From positions 7,870,501 to 7,934,500 of the forward strand of contig NZ_JACHNC010000001.1 in the NCBI RefSeq assembly GCF_014205215.1: a DNA stretch of 64,000 nt. Direction: 5' to 3'. The translations under genes and the position numbers were made by a program. The stretch comes from Actinoplanes lobatus (GTDB taxonomy: Bacteria > Actinomycetota > Actinomycetes > Mycobacteriales > Micromonosporaceae). Below are positions 1-7,139 of this stretch, one piece after another (the first letter of the stretch is position 1; every line of letters begins with the position of its first letter). The notes under the pieces were generated by a model. The model worked only from the letters and a program-made list of their open reading frames with translations. It made no database searches and was not told the origin of the DNA.

Positions 1-1
1 C

Positions 2-94
2 ACCCCGCCCGACCCCGGCGCCCGGGTGTCGCTCATGGTCGAAAAGCAGTCGGAGTGGACACGCTCGTTGATACTTCGCCCCTGCGACGAGTAG
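2..94 (+). CDS. C-terminal end of an unidentified protein (partial)
   Basis: The frame starting at base 2 stays open for 30 codons, nearly all ending in G or C, and stops at TAG 92-94. The peptide ends in ILRPCDE. It looks like the last part of a gene entering from the left edge. Too little is present to assign a family. The choice of frame rests only on codon composition. Confidence 0.4.
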   Translation, partial: TPPDPGARVSLMVEKQSEWTRSLILRPCDE

Positions 95-220
95 GGCGAT
101 CATCCTGAGTCACCACAGTTTGATCTGGTCGGGGTCATTCCCCGTCCAGGTCAGTGGTGCCGCCTCCCAGTGCCGTTTCAAGCGCAACATCAAGAACATC
201 GTAGGCTCGCCATGACCGGC

Positions 221-430
221 TCAATCCTGAGGTGCTTGCCCTGCCAGCACGCGGCGCCGTCGCTCCTCGTAGTCGGAGGCAGTGAGAACACCGAGGTACT
301 CGACGAGAAGCCCTTTTGACAGCCTGTCGATGCTCAGAACATCTGGCGAACTCACCCGGGCAGCGTAGGCCAGTGAGCCGGCCGCGTGCACAACATCCGC
401 CGACCGCCTACTTCGCGGCAGATCAATAAG
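221..430 (-). pseudogene. 3' remnant of a gene cut by the insertion sequence; C-terminus SHOCT-like
   Basis: The minus-strand frame ending at 221 encodes a tail (LGVLTASDYEERRRRVLAG) resembling the short SHOCT module found at the C-terminus of many bacterial membrane proteins. The open frame runs into the insertion sequence. If the element and one target copy are removed, the frame meets a TGA 14 codons further upstream with no ATG or GTG start. The 5' part is therefore missing or already decayed. SHOCT similarity is judged by eye from the spacing of Gly-Val-Leu-Thr and the basic helix. Confidence 0.35.
421..430. repeat. Target-site duplication, left copy
   Basis: GATCAATAAG lies directly outside the left inverted repeat of the insertion sequence and is repeated exactly at 1755-1764. 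A 10-bp duplication fits the ISAs1 family (8-10 bp). Confidence 0.9.
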
Positions 431-572
431 CAGGGCCCCGGCAAAGTCGTGACGGTGTCCGACTTGGGGGATCTGGAGTAGAAGCGCCGCTGTTGGGTGT
501 AGCAAGACGGGCATGACCGGTTCGAAAGATCATCAAGGTTCCTACGCCACGATGATCTATCCGAAGTGAGTC

Positions 573-1736
573 ATGCCCGCACTGCCATCATCGCTGATCT
601 CCTCTTTGTCCTGCGCACCGGCTCTGACCGTGCCCGAAACCGCTGGCGGCCTGGTGGCAGTGCTCGATTGCCTGCCTGATCCGCGGGCACGTCGTGGGGT
701 CCGGCACCGGTTGACGGCGGTAGTGATCGCAGCAGTCTGTGCCGTGATCGCCGGCTGCCGTTCCTATACGGCGATCGCCGAATGGGTCGCCGACGTTCCG
801 GCCTCGACAGCTCTCGCCCTGGGTATCGCCCCTGACCGGCGCCCCTCTGAAGCGATGATCCGCCGATTGCTGCAGGCCCTCGATGCGCAGCTGCTGACCA
901 CGGCGATCGCTGTCTGGCTCGTAGGCCGGGCCGAGACCTCGACAAGCCGGCAGGCCATCGCGGTCGACGGCAAGACACTGCGCGGATCCCGCACCGGCGA
1001 CAGCACCGCCCGGCACCTGCTGGCCGCCTGCGATCAGAACGCCGGCATGGTCCTGGCCAGCACCGATATCGACAGCAAGACCAATGAGATCACCCGATTC
1101 GCGCCTCTGCTGGACCAGATCGGCGACCTACGAGACGCCGTGATCACCGCCGACGCGATGCACTGCCAGCGCGAACACGTCGACTACCTCGCCGAACGGG
1201 GCGCCCATTGGATCCTGACCGTCAAAGGCAACCAACCGCACCTGCACAAACAGCTCTCCCGTCTGCCCTGGCGGCAAGTCCCGCAAGCTGCCCGCCAGGA
1301 TGACCGCGGCCACGGCCGCCGGGAGATCCGCACCCTGAGGATCGTGACCGTCGCCGCAGGCATCGACTTCCCGCATGCCGTCCAAGCCCTGCAGATCCGC
1401 CGTCGTAGACGCCGCCTCGACCAGCCACGGCGCTTCACCACCCAAACCGTCTACGCCATCACCGACCTACACGTCCACCAGGCAAAACCTGCCCAACTGG
1501 CAGCCTGGATCCGCGGGCACTGGACCATCGAAAACAAGATCCACTGGGTTCGCGACGTCACCTACGCAGAAGACCGCAGCCAAATCCGTACCGGCACCGG
1601 ACCACACGTCATGGCCGCCCTCCGCGACGCTGCCATCAGCGCATTACGGGCAGCCGGAACCACCAACATCGCCGCCGCCACCCGCCATCACGCCCGCGAC
1701 AGCAACCGCCCGTTGACACTCCTCGGCCTCATTTAG
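573..1736 (+). CDS. ISAs1-family DDE transposase
   Basis: The 387-residue protein has the ISAs1/H-repeat layout. An N-terminal DUF4338-like segment contains LPDPRARRGVRH. The catalytic core contains AVDGKTLRGSR (first acidic residue near 131), VITADAMHC (second, near 190) and a C-terminal stretch GHWTIENKIHWVRDV carrying the glutamate. ILTVKGNQP between them is typical of the family. The stop codon (1734-1736) directly abuts the right inverted repeat. The gene catalyses transposition of its own element. No frameshift or truncation is visible. Confidence 0.93.
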   Translation: MPALPSSLISSLSCAPALTVPETAGGLVAVLDCLPDPRARRGVRHRLTAVVIAAVCAVIAGCRSYTAIAEWVADVPASTALALGIAPDRRPSEAMIRRLLQALDAQLLTTAIAVWLVGRAETSTSRQAIAVDGKTLRGSRTGDSTARHLLAACDQNAGMVLASTDIDSKTNEITRFAPLLDQIGDLRDAVITADAMHCQREHVDYLAERGAHWILTVKGNQPHLHKQLSRLPWRQVPQAARQDDRGHGRREIRTLRIVTVAAGIDFPHAVQALQIRRRRRRLDQPRRFTTQTVYAITDLHVHQAKPAQLAAWIRGHWTIENKIHWVRDVTYAEDRSQIRTGTGPHVMAALRDAAISALRAAGTTNIAAATRHHARDSNRPLTLLGLI

Positions 1737-1754
1737 GACTTTGCCGGGGCCCTG
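1737..1754. repeat. Right inverted repeat of the insertion sequence
   Basis: GACTTTGCCGGGGCCCTG is the exact reverse complement of the left end at 431-448. The second target copy, GATCAATAAG, follows at 1755-1764. Confidence 0.92.
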
Positions 1755-1764
1755 GATCAATAAG

Positions 1765-2112
1765 CGCTCGTATCGGGGGAACCGCGATGAGGGCACCGGA
1801 TCATGCATGGCCACCCGCCAGAGATCACAATTTGGCGATGGCCGCGAGATCTCCACTCGACGACATACGTGATCATTCACATTCGTCAGGCCGGACCGCG
1901 CATCCAGCTGACCGAAAGGATGAGTGCTCGCCATCGTTTCCCATGTAATTTCTCGATGCAACAACATGTTCCTTGCTTCTCGTTGCGCCACCCTATCGCG
2001 TAGAACATTCACTATTGACACGCGAGGCTTACCGCTCGCGACCCCGCGCCCATTGCGTTCGCTTCCATGGGCGAGAATCCAGACTCGACGCGCCGGTGAA
2101 AGGAATCACGAC
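1765..2112. other. Gene-poor stretch right of the insertion sequence
   Basis: These 348 bp are lower in GC than the surroundings. The short frames on either strand have no coherent codon bias. I see no gene here. The last 15 bases hold the AAAGGA ribosome-binding site of the next gene (about 2099-2104). Confidence 0.5.
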
Positions 2113-2418
2113 GTGACATTGAATTCCTGGGCGGCCGGGGAATCGGCACGTGCCGCCACTGTCGGGTGGATCGTTCTGGCCGTTGCGGCCCTGGCCTTGC
2201 TGATCTTTGGCATTGTGGCCGCGTCGGTCGCCTCGGAGAATCTTCTTGATCGAGTGGCTCGGCTCGCTCCGCCGGGTTCCGTCACCCGATGGTCACTACT
2301 GGTCGGCGGCATTGGATTTGTGGCACTCGGCTTCATCGTTGCCAGCTGGGGAATCGCTATCGTTGGCGGCGTGGCTGTATTCATCTTCTGGCGACTGGTG
2401 GACAGGAACATCTATTGA
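2113..2418 (+). CDS. Small two-helix membrane protein, function unknown
   Basis: I start this 101-residue protein at GTG 2113, because AAAGGA sits about 9 bases upstream and the frame before it has no coding character. Two hydrophobic stretches, roughly residues 17-38 (GWIVLAVAALALLIFGIVAA) and 60-92, make it a probable cytoplasmic-membrane protein with both ends on the same side. It ends in RLVDRNIY. No catalytic motif is seen and no family is recognised. A minus-strand frame covers the same bases but lacks a ribosome-binding site. Confidence 0.6.
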   Translation: MTLNSWAAGESARAATVGWIVLAVAALALLIFGIVAASVASENLLDRVARLAPPGSVTRWSLLVGGIGFVALGFIVASWGIAIVGGVAVFIFWRLVDRNIY

Positions 2419-2508
2419 GGTTTCTCAACCAGGCCACTCGCGTCCCCATGGGGTGGAAACGGAGGTCATGTCCTCCTGGATACTCTGGCGCCCGCCTGGC
2501 CTGTCAGA

Positions 2509-3363
2509 ATGCGCCGGATGGAAGCCCAGGATCTGGAGCGTGCTGTCCGAACGATGGGCGAGGTCCTCGAACCACTGGTGGACCTCGACTGGTCGGTCAC
2601 GGCCGGCACCCTCGACCGGACCTGCCGGGAGACGCTTGCCCACATCGGTCATGACCTGCTCGCCTACGCGGCTCAAGTGGCCGGCCGGGTACAGGATGCG
2701 TACCTGCCTCTGGATCTGGTGATCCGCGACGACGCCTCGGTGCCGGAGGTGCTGGCGGTCGTCGAGGCATGCGGTGGGCTGCTTGTCGCGGCGCTGCGAG
2801 CCGCGGGGCCGGACACGCGGGCCTGGCACTCCGGGCCCTGCGACGTCAGTGGTTTCGCTGCGCTCGGCGTCGCCGAGGTCGTGCTCCACACCTACGACAT
2901 CACCCAGGGCCTGAACGTGAGTTGGTGGATACCCGCGAAGTTCAGCACCCGCGTGCTGGCTCGGTTGGCGCCGGACGCGACTGTCCAGCAGCGGCAGGAG
3001 ACCGGAAAGCGGCAGCATTCCACGCAGGTCCTGCTCCGGCACACCGGACGCCTCGGCGATGCGGGCCCGCGGCGGTGGCACATCACACCGGATGAGCAAT
3101 ACGCCGCTACGGAAGACGCCGGGGCCGGCGGCGCTCCTTACACCTGCCCCTGCTGCGGCCATGCCACGTTGTCGGAGCGAGGGAACTTCGAGATCTGCGA
3201 TGAATGCTGGTGGGAGGACGACGGCCAGGACAATCACGACAGCGCAGTCGTCAGGGGTGGACCGAACGGTGGTTTGAGCCTCGACCAGGCGCGAGTCGAG
3301 TACGTTCGAAAAGGCCGCGGCCGGGCACTGAAGCCGCATTTCCCCCCGAATGAACCCAGGTAG
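2509..3363 (+). CDS. DinB-fold (mycothiol-dependent isomerase-like) protein fused to a CPCC zinc domain
   Basis: The 284-residue protein has two parts. Residues about 4-200 are a helical DinB / maleylpyruvate-isomerase N-terminal-like domain. It has a conserved His in LAHIGHDLLAYA and another in VVLHTYDITQGL, the usual metal-ligand positions, so a mycothiol- or metal-dependent enzyme is plausible. Residues about 217-275 are a cysteine-rich CPCC domain: YTCPCCGH, then ICDECWWEDDGQD and LSLDQARVEY, the family signature and likely zinc site. CPCC domains are usually stand-alone or in toxin-immunity-like contexts, so the fusion is unusual. ATG 2518 is an alternative start. Substrate unknown. Confidence 0.75.
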   Translation: MRRMEAQDLERAVRTMGEVLEPLVDLDWSVTAGTLDRTCRETLAHIGHDLLAYAAQVAGRVQDAYLPLDLVIRDDASVPEVLAVVEACGGLLVAALRAAGPDTRAWHSGPCDVSGFAALGVAEVVLHTYDITQGLNVSWWIPAKFSTRVLARLAPDATVQQRQETGKRQHSTQVLLRHTGRLGDAGPRRWHITPDEQYAATEDAGAGGAPYTCPCCGHATLSERGNFEICDECWWEDDGQDNHDSAVVRGGPNGGLSLDQARVEYVRKGRGRALKPHFPPNEPR

Positions 3364-3387
3364 CGCCATCCGGCCACCTCACGTCGG

Positions 3388-3942
3388 TCATGTGGGGAAG
3401 GAATGCTCCATGACGTCCGCATAGAGACGGGCGAACTCCCGACTCAACACCAGCGCCTCCCCGAGATTGCTGGACGCGAATGATTGCGCCTGCTCCTCGA
3501 TAGCTGGAAAATCGACGGCTTCCCATTGGCCTTGATAGTGCCTTTGGCCGCGGTAGACCGCTCCGCCGGCAAGATGGCTTGCCCGCCGGATGCAGTCACT
3601 CAACAGCTGCCGGTCACCCGGGTCCTCCATCAGCGACGATGCCTCGTAGATGAGGTTCACGTGCTGAAAGAGTTTTGTACCGAAGGGCCCGCTGTCCGGG
3701 TCGTAACCCTCCAACCAGTCCATCGCATGGTCACGCAATTGCCGAGATGAAGGATCCGTGCGCTCTTCCGCGTCGACTACGGTGGCGGCGACCGCAACGG
3801 CTCGCGACATCAATTCACGCACTTCAAGAAACCATGGCGCGAACTCTCGGTGCGAGTGCCAGTTGCAATAACGTACGAGGAAGAGCGCGCCGGCGATTCG
3901 ATTCGACCCGGCATTGGCGAGTTGAGGATTGTTCGGACTCAT
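3388..3942 (-). CDS. Conserved-looking hypothetical protein
   Basis: This 184-residue soluble protein is rich in helices and aromatic residues (RYCNWHSHREFAPWFLEVREL near the N-terminus). It has no signal peptide, membrane helix or recognised catalytic motif. It converges with the DinB/CPCC gene, leaving 24 bp between stops. Codon use is less GC-biased than in the neighbours, which may indicate acquisition. I do not recognise a family. Confidence 0.55.
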   Translation of the reverse strand: MSPNNPQLANAGSNRIAGALFLVRYCNWHSHREFAPWFLEVRELMSRAVAVAATVVDAEERTDPSSRQLRDHAMDWLEGYDPDSGPFGTKLFQHVNLIYEASSLMEDPGDRQLLSDCIRRASHLAGGAVYRGQRHYQGQWEAVDFPAIEEQAQSFASSNLGEALVLSREFARLYADVMEHSFPT

Positions 3943-4150
3943 CTACGCGGAAACTTCCTTTGGTCGAGGAAACCGAACTCGGAGTCCGGGAAGGCCATCG
4001 AGGCGTCGCGCTCGAAGTGAAGGTACCCGGCGACTGGCCGCCACCGGTCAGCGCACTGGTGCCGGGTTCGCGGAGTCAGCCGTGGCGAATGCCGGGGGCG
4101 GGTCCACGATGTCCCCGGCCACTCGTCTGCCCGGGTGGGCAGAGCCCTGC

Positions 4151-5184
4151 TCAGTTGCCGCGGTCGCGGAGGAAGACGTTGGTGATGTAGGTGACGTCGT
4201 TGTCCCCGCCGGCCAGCAGGTTCCTGGCGTACGACGTGAAGGCGACGAACCGGCCGTCCGCCGAGACCACCGGGTCCTGGCTCTCTCCGGTCGGCTGCGC
4301 CCCGTCGTAGGCCACACTGACCCGCTCGATGTCGCCGGTCTGCACGTCCCGTACGAAGACGTCCCGCCGCCCGTTGGTGTCGCCGGCGACGAGCCCGTGC
4401 TGGCCGGAGGTGAACGCGACGTACCGGCCGTCGGCCGAGATGGCCGGGCGCGCCGTCGGGGTCCGGGCCGGCGATTCCGTCGGCCGCAGGTACGCCTCAC
4501 GGCTGGCCCAGGTCAGTGTGCCGGTTTCCAGGTCGCGAACGTACACGTCGGCTTGGTTGTTGGTGTCTCGGGCACCAGGTTGCTGTCCGACTCGAAGGCC
4601 ACGTGGCGCCCGTCGGCGGAGATTCGCGCGATCAGGCTCGTCTTCGGTGACTCCGAGCCGTCGGCCATGACGCTGACCCGGTCGGTGATCCCGGTGGAGC
4701 GGTCACGGACGAACACGTCGGAGGCGTGGTTGGTGTCCGGCCGCAGGGAGAGGTTCGGGGAGGCGGTGATGAAGGAGACGTACCGGCCGTCGGCCGAGAT
4801 CGAGCTCTGGGCGACGATGTCGGTGGCTTCCCGGCCGTAGGTGTCGACACTCACCCGTTCGGTACGGCCGGTCTGCCGGTCGTGGACGAAGACGTCCATG
4901 GAGCGGTTGGTGTCCCCCGGCACCAGGGTGGTGGCGAACGATTGGAATGCCACATAACGCCCGTCGGTCGAGACGGACGGGGCTTCGGCGCCCTGCGGCA
5001 CGGGTAAGCCGTTCGGGCCGACACTGATTCCGGTCGTGGTGGCGGGCACGCCCTCCGCGTGGGCCGGGACTCCCGGCGCGAGCGCGGCGACGGCGAGTGA
5101 GCCGGCTACCGCGACACCGAGCGGCCGGCTGACATGTGCTGCTTTCGTCTTGTCCTTCCGAGCAAGGCGATCGCCCGTGGACAT
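4151..5184 (-). pseudogene. Secreted PD40/TolB-like beta-propeller protein, frameshifted
   Basis: An N-terminal signal peptide (hydrophobic core LGVAVAGSLAVAALAPG, Ala-x-Ala site PAHA) precedes about six repeats of the form SADGRYVAF..L.PGDTN..DVFVRD..TG..RVSV, the PD40 blade pattern of TolB-type propellers. In the fifth repeat the frame breaks: GTG CCC GAG ACA CCA should read as Pro-Gly-Asp-Thr-Asn. Restoring one G near 4570 reopens the frame, which continues through VYVRDLETG to the stop at 4151. This is a single-base deletion or a sequencing error; otherwise the gene is intact. The start shown is ATG 5184; ATG 5217 is also in frame. It is divergent from the CBM2 protease gene. Confidence 0.75.
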
Positions 5185-5250
5185 TGATCGACGAATGACC
5201 ATATGTGGATGCGACAAGGGCGCCCGGGCGGACGTGATACCGAAACTTGC

Positions 5251-5264
5251 CGAAACCGTTTTCG
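5251..5264. promoter_or_regulatory. LacI-type palindrome between the divergent secreted-protein genes
   Basis: CGAAACCGTTTTCG has inverted arms CGAAA/TTTCG around CCGT, like many LacI-family operators in actinobacteria. A second CGAAAC lies 11 bp upstream (5240-5245 region). It sits 66 bp before the protease start and 67 bp before the propeller gene, so it could control both. Regulator unknown; inference only. Confidence 0.35.
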
Positions 5265-5329
5265 TTCGTCACAGTGAGGCGCAATAGATGGATGGTCGTC
5301 GATTCGACCGGGTCCGGAAGGAGACCAGG

Positions 5330-6400
5330 ATGTTTCAACGGGTACGCCGTACAGTCGTGGTCGCGGCCGCGCTCGCCACCGTCGCCGCCGGAGCGGCGAT
5401 CGGCGGGGTGACGTCCGCGCAGGCCGCCGCGACGGGCTGCCGGGTGAGCTACACCGTCGGCAGCCAGTGGGGCGGAGGATTCACCGCCGACGTCGCCGTG
5501 ACCAACCTCGGCGACCCCCTCACCGGCTGGACCCTCCGCTGGTCGTTCACCGCCGGTCAGGTGGTGACACAGGCCTGGAACTCGGTGACCACGCAGAGCG
5601 GCTCCGCGGTCACGGCCGTCAACGCCGCCTGGAACGCGAACCTCGCCACCAACGGCACCGCGACCTTCGGCTTCAACGGCTCGTGGAACAACAGCAGCAA
5701 CCCCGTGCCGGCGAGCTTCACCCTCAACGGAGTCGTCTGCACCGGCACCACCACACCGGGACCCACCACCTCGCCGAGCACCTCGCCCACCTCCTCGCCG
5801 CCCACGTCCACACCGCCTGAGCGCACCGTGCGTGTCTACTGGCTGCGGCCCACCGACGTCGCGTACGACCAGCGGTACGTCGACGGCATCGCCGGCGTGA
5901 TGCGCGAGGCCCAGAGCTACTACCGCCAGGAGCTCGGCAAGACGTTCACCCTCAACAACCCGGTCGTCGAGGTCGTCAACGGCGACCACCCCCGATCCTG
6001 GTACGAGAACACGCCGAACGGCAGCGAGTGCTACTGGTGGGTCGTCTTCAACATGCAGCAGGAACTGATGCGCAAACTCTCCCTGCGCGCGCCGGACAGC
6101 CGCTGGGTCAACGTCGGCGAGATCAGCGCCGAGGCGTCGTGCTCCGGCGGCGGCGGAGGCGGCGGCTGGGTCATCCTCAGCGGCCACGACGCCGACGGCG
6201 CGGCAGGCATCAACGGCGCGATGAACCGCTGGTACGGCGGCATGGTCCACGAACTCGGGCACGCGTTCGGCCTGCCGGACTCGACCTCGACCGACGGCAC
6301 CCCGATGTCCGCCTCCTTCTACAGCTACCCGAACACGCACTTCAGCCAGGCACAGAAGCAGGGCATCCTGAACGGCCCGTACGGCGGTTTCCTGTCCTGA
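5330..6400 (+). CDS. Secreted metzincin-like zinc protease with N-terminal CBM2
   Basis: Start ATG 5330 follows GGAAGGAG. Of 356 residues, 1-33 are a signal peptide ending in SAQAA. Residues about 34-140 are a family-2 carbohydrate-binding module (start CRVSYTVGSQWGGGF, conserved Trp residues, two Cys forming the usual disulfide). A Thr/Ser/Pro linker follows, then a catalytic domain from about 165. The zinc motif is HELGHAFGLPD at 307-317, HExxHxxGxxD as in snapalysin-type metzincins, with a possible Met-turn TPMSAS just after. A Gly-rich run (SGGGGGGGW) precedes it. The protein probably binds cellulose or chitin and cleaves protein at the surface of plant or fungal material. Substrate unproven. 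Confidence 0.85.
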   Translation: MFQRVRRTVVVAAALATVAAGAAIGGVTSAQAAATGCRVSYTVGSQWGGGFTADVAVTNLGDPLTGWTLRWSFTAGQVVTQAWNSVTTQSGSAVTAVNAAWNANLATNGTATFGFNGSWNNSSNPVPASFTLNGVVCTGTTTPGPTTSPSTSPTSSPPTSTPPERTVRVYWLRPTDVAYDQRYVDGIAGVMREAQSYYRQELGKTFTLNNPVVEVVNGDHPRSWYENTPNGSECYWWVVFNMQQELMRKLSLRAPDSRWVNVGEISAEASCSGGGGGGGWVILSGHDADGAAGINGAMNRWYGGMVHELGHAFGLPDSTSTDGTPMSASFYSYPNTHFSQAQKQGILNGPYGGFLS

Positions 6401-6412
6401 CGCCGCCCGCGA

Positions 6413-6444
6413 CCGCCGCCGGTCCGCGAGGAGGCCGGCGGCGG
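6413..6444. terminator. Bidirectional hairpin between convergent genes
   Basis: CCGCCGCCGG (6413-6422) and CCGGCGGCGG (6435-6444) form a perfect 10-bp stem with a 12-base loop. It lies between the end of the protease gene (6400) and the end of the injection-system operon (6468). There is no U-tract, as is common in actinobacteria. Confidence 0.6.
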
Positions 6445-6467
6445 CAGGCCGTCGCTCAGGTGGGGGT

Positions 6468-7139
6468 TCACCACGGTGACCGGTAGAAATCCAGGTCGGG
6501 GCCGAGGTGACGGTGGGCGGTCGCCGGTGCGGCCGGGGTCCAGAACGAGCCGGTGGTGTCCTTGGCAGCGGTGTTGCCGGGATGGACGATGCCGATGTGG
6601 AAGACGCCCGGTACCTCGGCGGGCGGGCGGCCGGCGAACACGAAATGGTTGTCCTCGCCCGTCGCGACCGGCGGGAACGGGTGCTCACGCCAGCGGTCAC
6701 GCAGGTAGCACAGGGTGTTGCCGGCGACCCAGCGACGGCGGACCGGATAGCGGTAACGCCAGGCCCGGTCGGTCGCCGGCTCGTAGTAGAGCTGGTCGCC
6801 GGTGCCGCACAGGTCGGCGTTCGCCCGTGACAGGGCGGCGACCTGGCGGCTGACCCGGTCGGGGGCCTGCCAGTCGTCGTCGTCCCAGTGCACGATGATC
6901 TCACCGGTGGCCAGTTCGTTGCCGGCGTTGCGCTTGGCGCCGAGCACGAGCGGGCGGTCCAGGTGTTCGTAGCGGATCGGCCCGGCCGGGATCAGGTCGC
7001 GGATCTCGTCGTGGCCGTCGTCGAGGATCACCAGCTCACGGTCGGGGAAGTCCTGCCGGAGGAAGTAGGTGATCGCCCGCTCGGCGAAGCGGCGCCGGTC
7101 GCGGGTCGGCATCACGCAGCTCACCCGGGGCCCGGTCAC
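6468..7139 (-). CDS. Family-2 glycosyltransferase at the end of the injection-system operon
   Basis: The 223-residue protein begins with the GT-A signature VSCVMPTRDR. It continues through ELVILDDG and KRNAGNELATGEIIVHWDDDDW, in which the acidic cluster is the nucleotide-sugar/metal site (DxD), and ends with a short acceptor region. It lacks a signal peptide or membrane anchor, so it is probably cytosolic, or itself a cargo. The GTG start overlaps the stop of the metalloprotease-like gene (GTGA), which implies translational coupling. It might glycosylate a particle component or payload, or act as a toxin enzyme in the target; nothing in the sequence decides between these. Confidence 0.85.
   Translation of the reverse strand: MTGPRVSCVMPTRDRRRFAERAITYFLRQDFPDRELVILDDGHDEIRDLIPAGPIRYEHLDRPLVLGAKRNAGNELATGEIIVHWDDDDWQAPDRVSRQVAALSRANADLCGTGDQLYYEPATDRAWRYRYPVRRRWVAGNTLCYLRDRWREHPFPPVATGEDNHFVFAGRPPAEVPGVFHIGIVHPGNTAAKDTTGSFWTPAAPATAHRHLGPDLDFYRSPW

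Larger units (their letters stand above)
431..1754 (+). mobile_element. Complete ISAs1-family insertion sequence
   Basis: The element is 1324 bp. Its ends are perfect 18-bp inverted repeats, CAGGGCCCCGGCAAAGTC at 431-448 and its exact complement at 1737-1754. A 10-bp direct repeat flanks it (421-430 and 1755-1764). It carries one full-length transposase gene on the plus strand. Length, repeat size and duplication size match ISAs1. The identity of both end pairs suggests a recent insertion that may still be mobile. Confidence 0.93.

Noticed and set aside
1644..2021. Minus-strand frame across the right end of the insertion sequence
   Set aside because: Spans the inverted repeat and target site, mixes two origins and has no recognisable domain.
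2106..2411. Minus-strand 101-residue frame opposite the small membrane protein
   Set aside because: No ribosome-binding site; the plus frame has a clear one and two membrane helices.
4703..6904. 733-residue open frame on the minus strand
   Set aside because: It crosses the propeller gene, the CBM2 protease and the glycosyltransferase, is rich in Arg/Gly/Pro, and is a GC-driven shadow.
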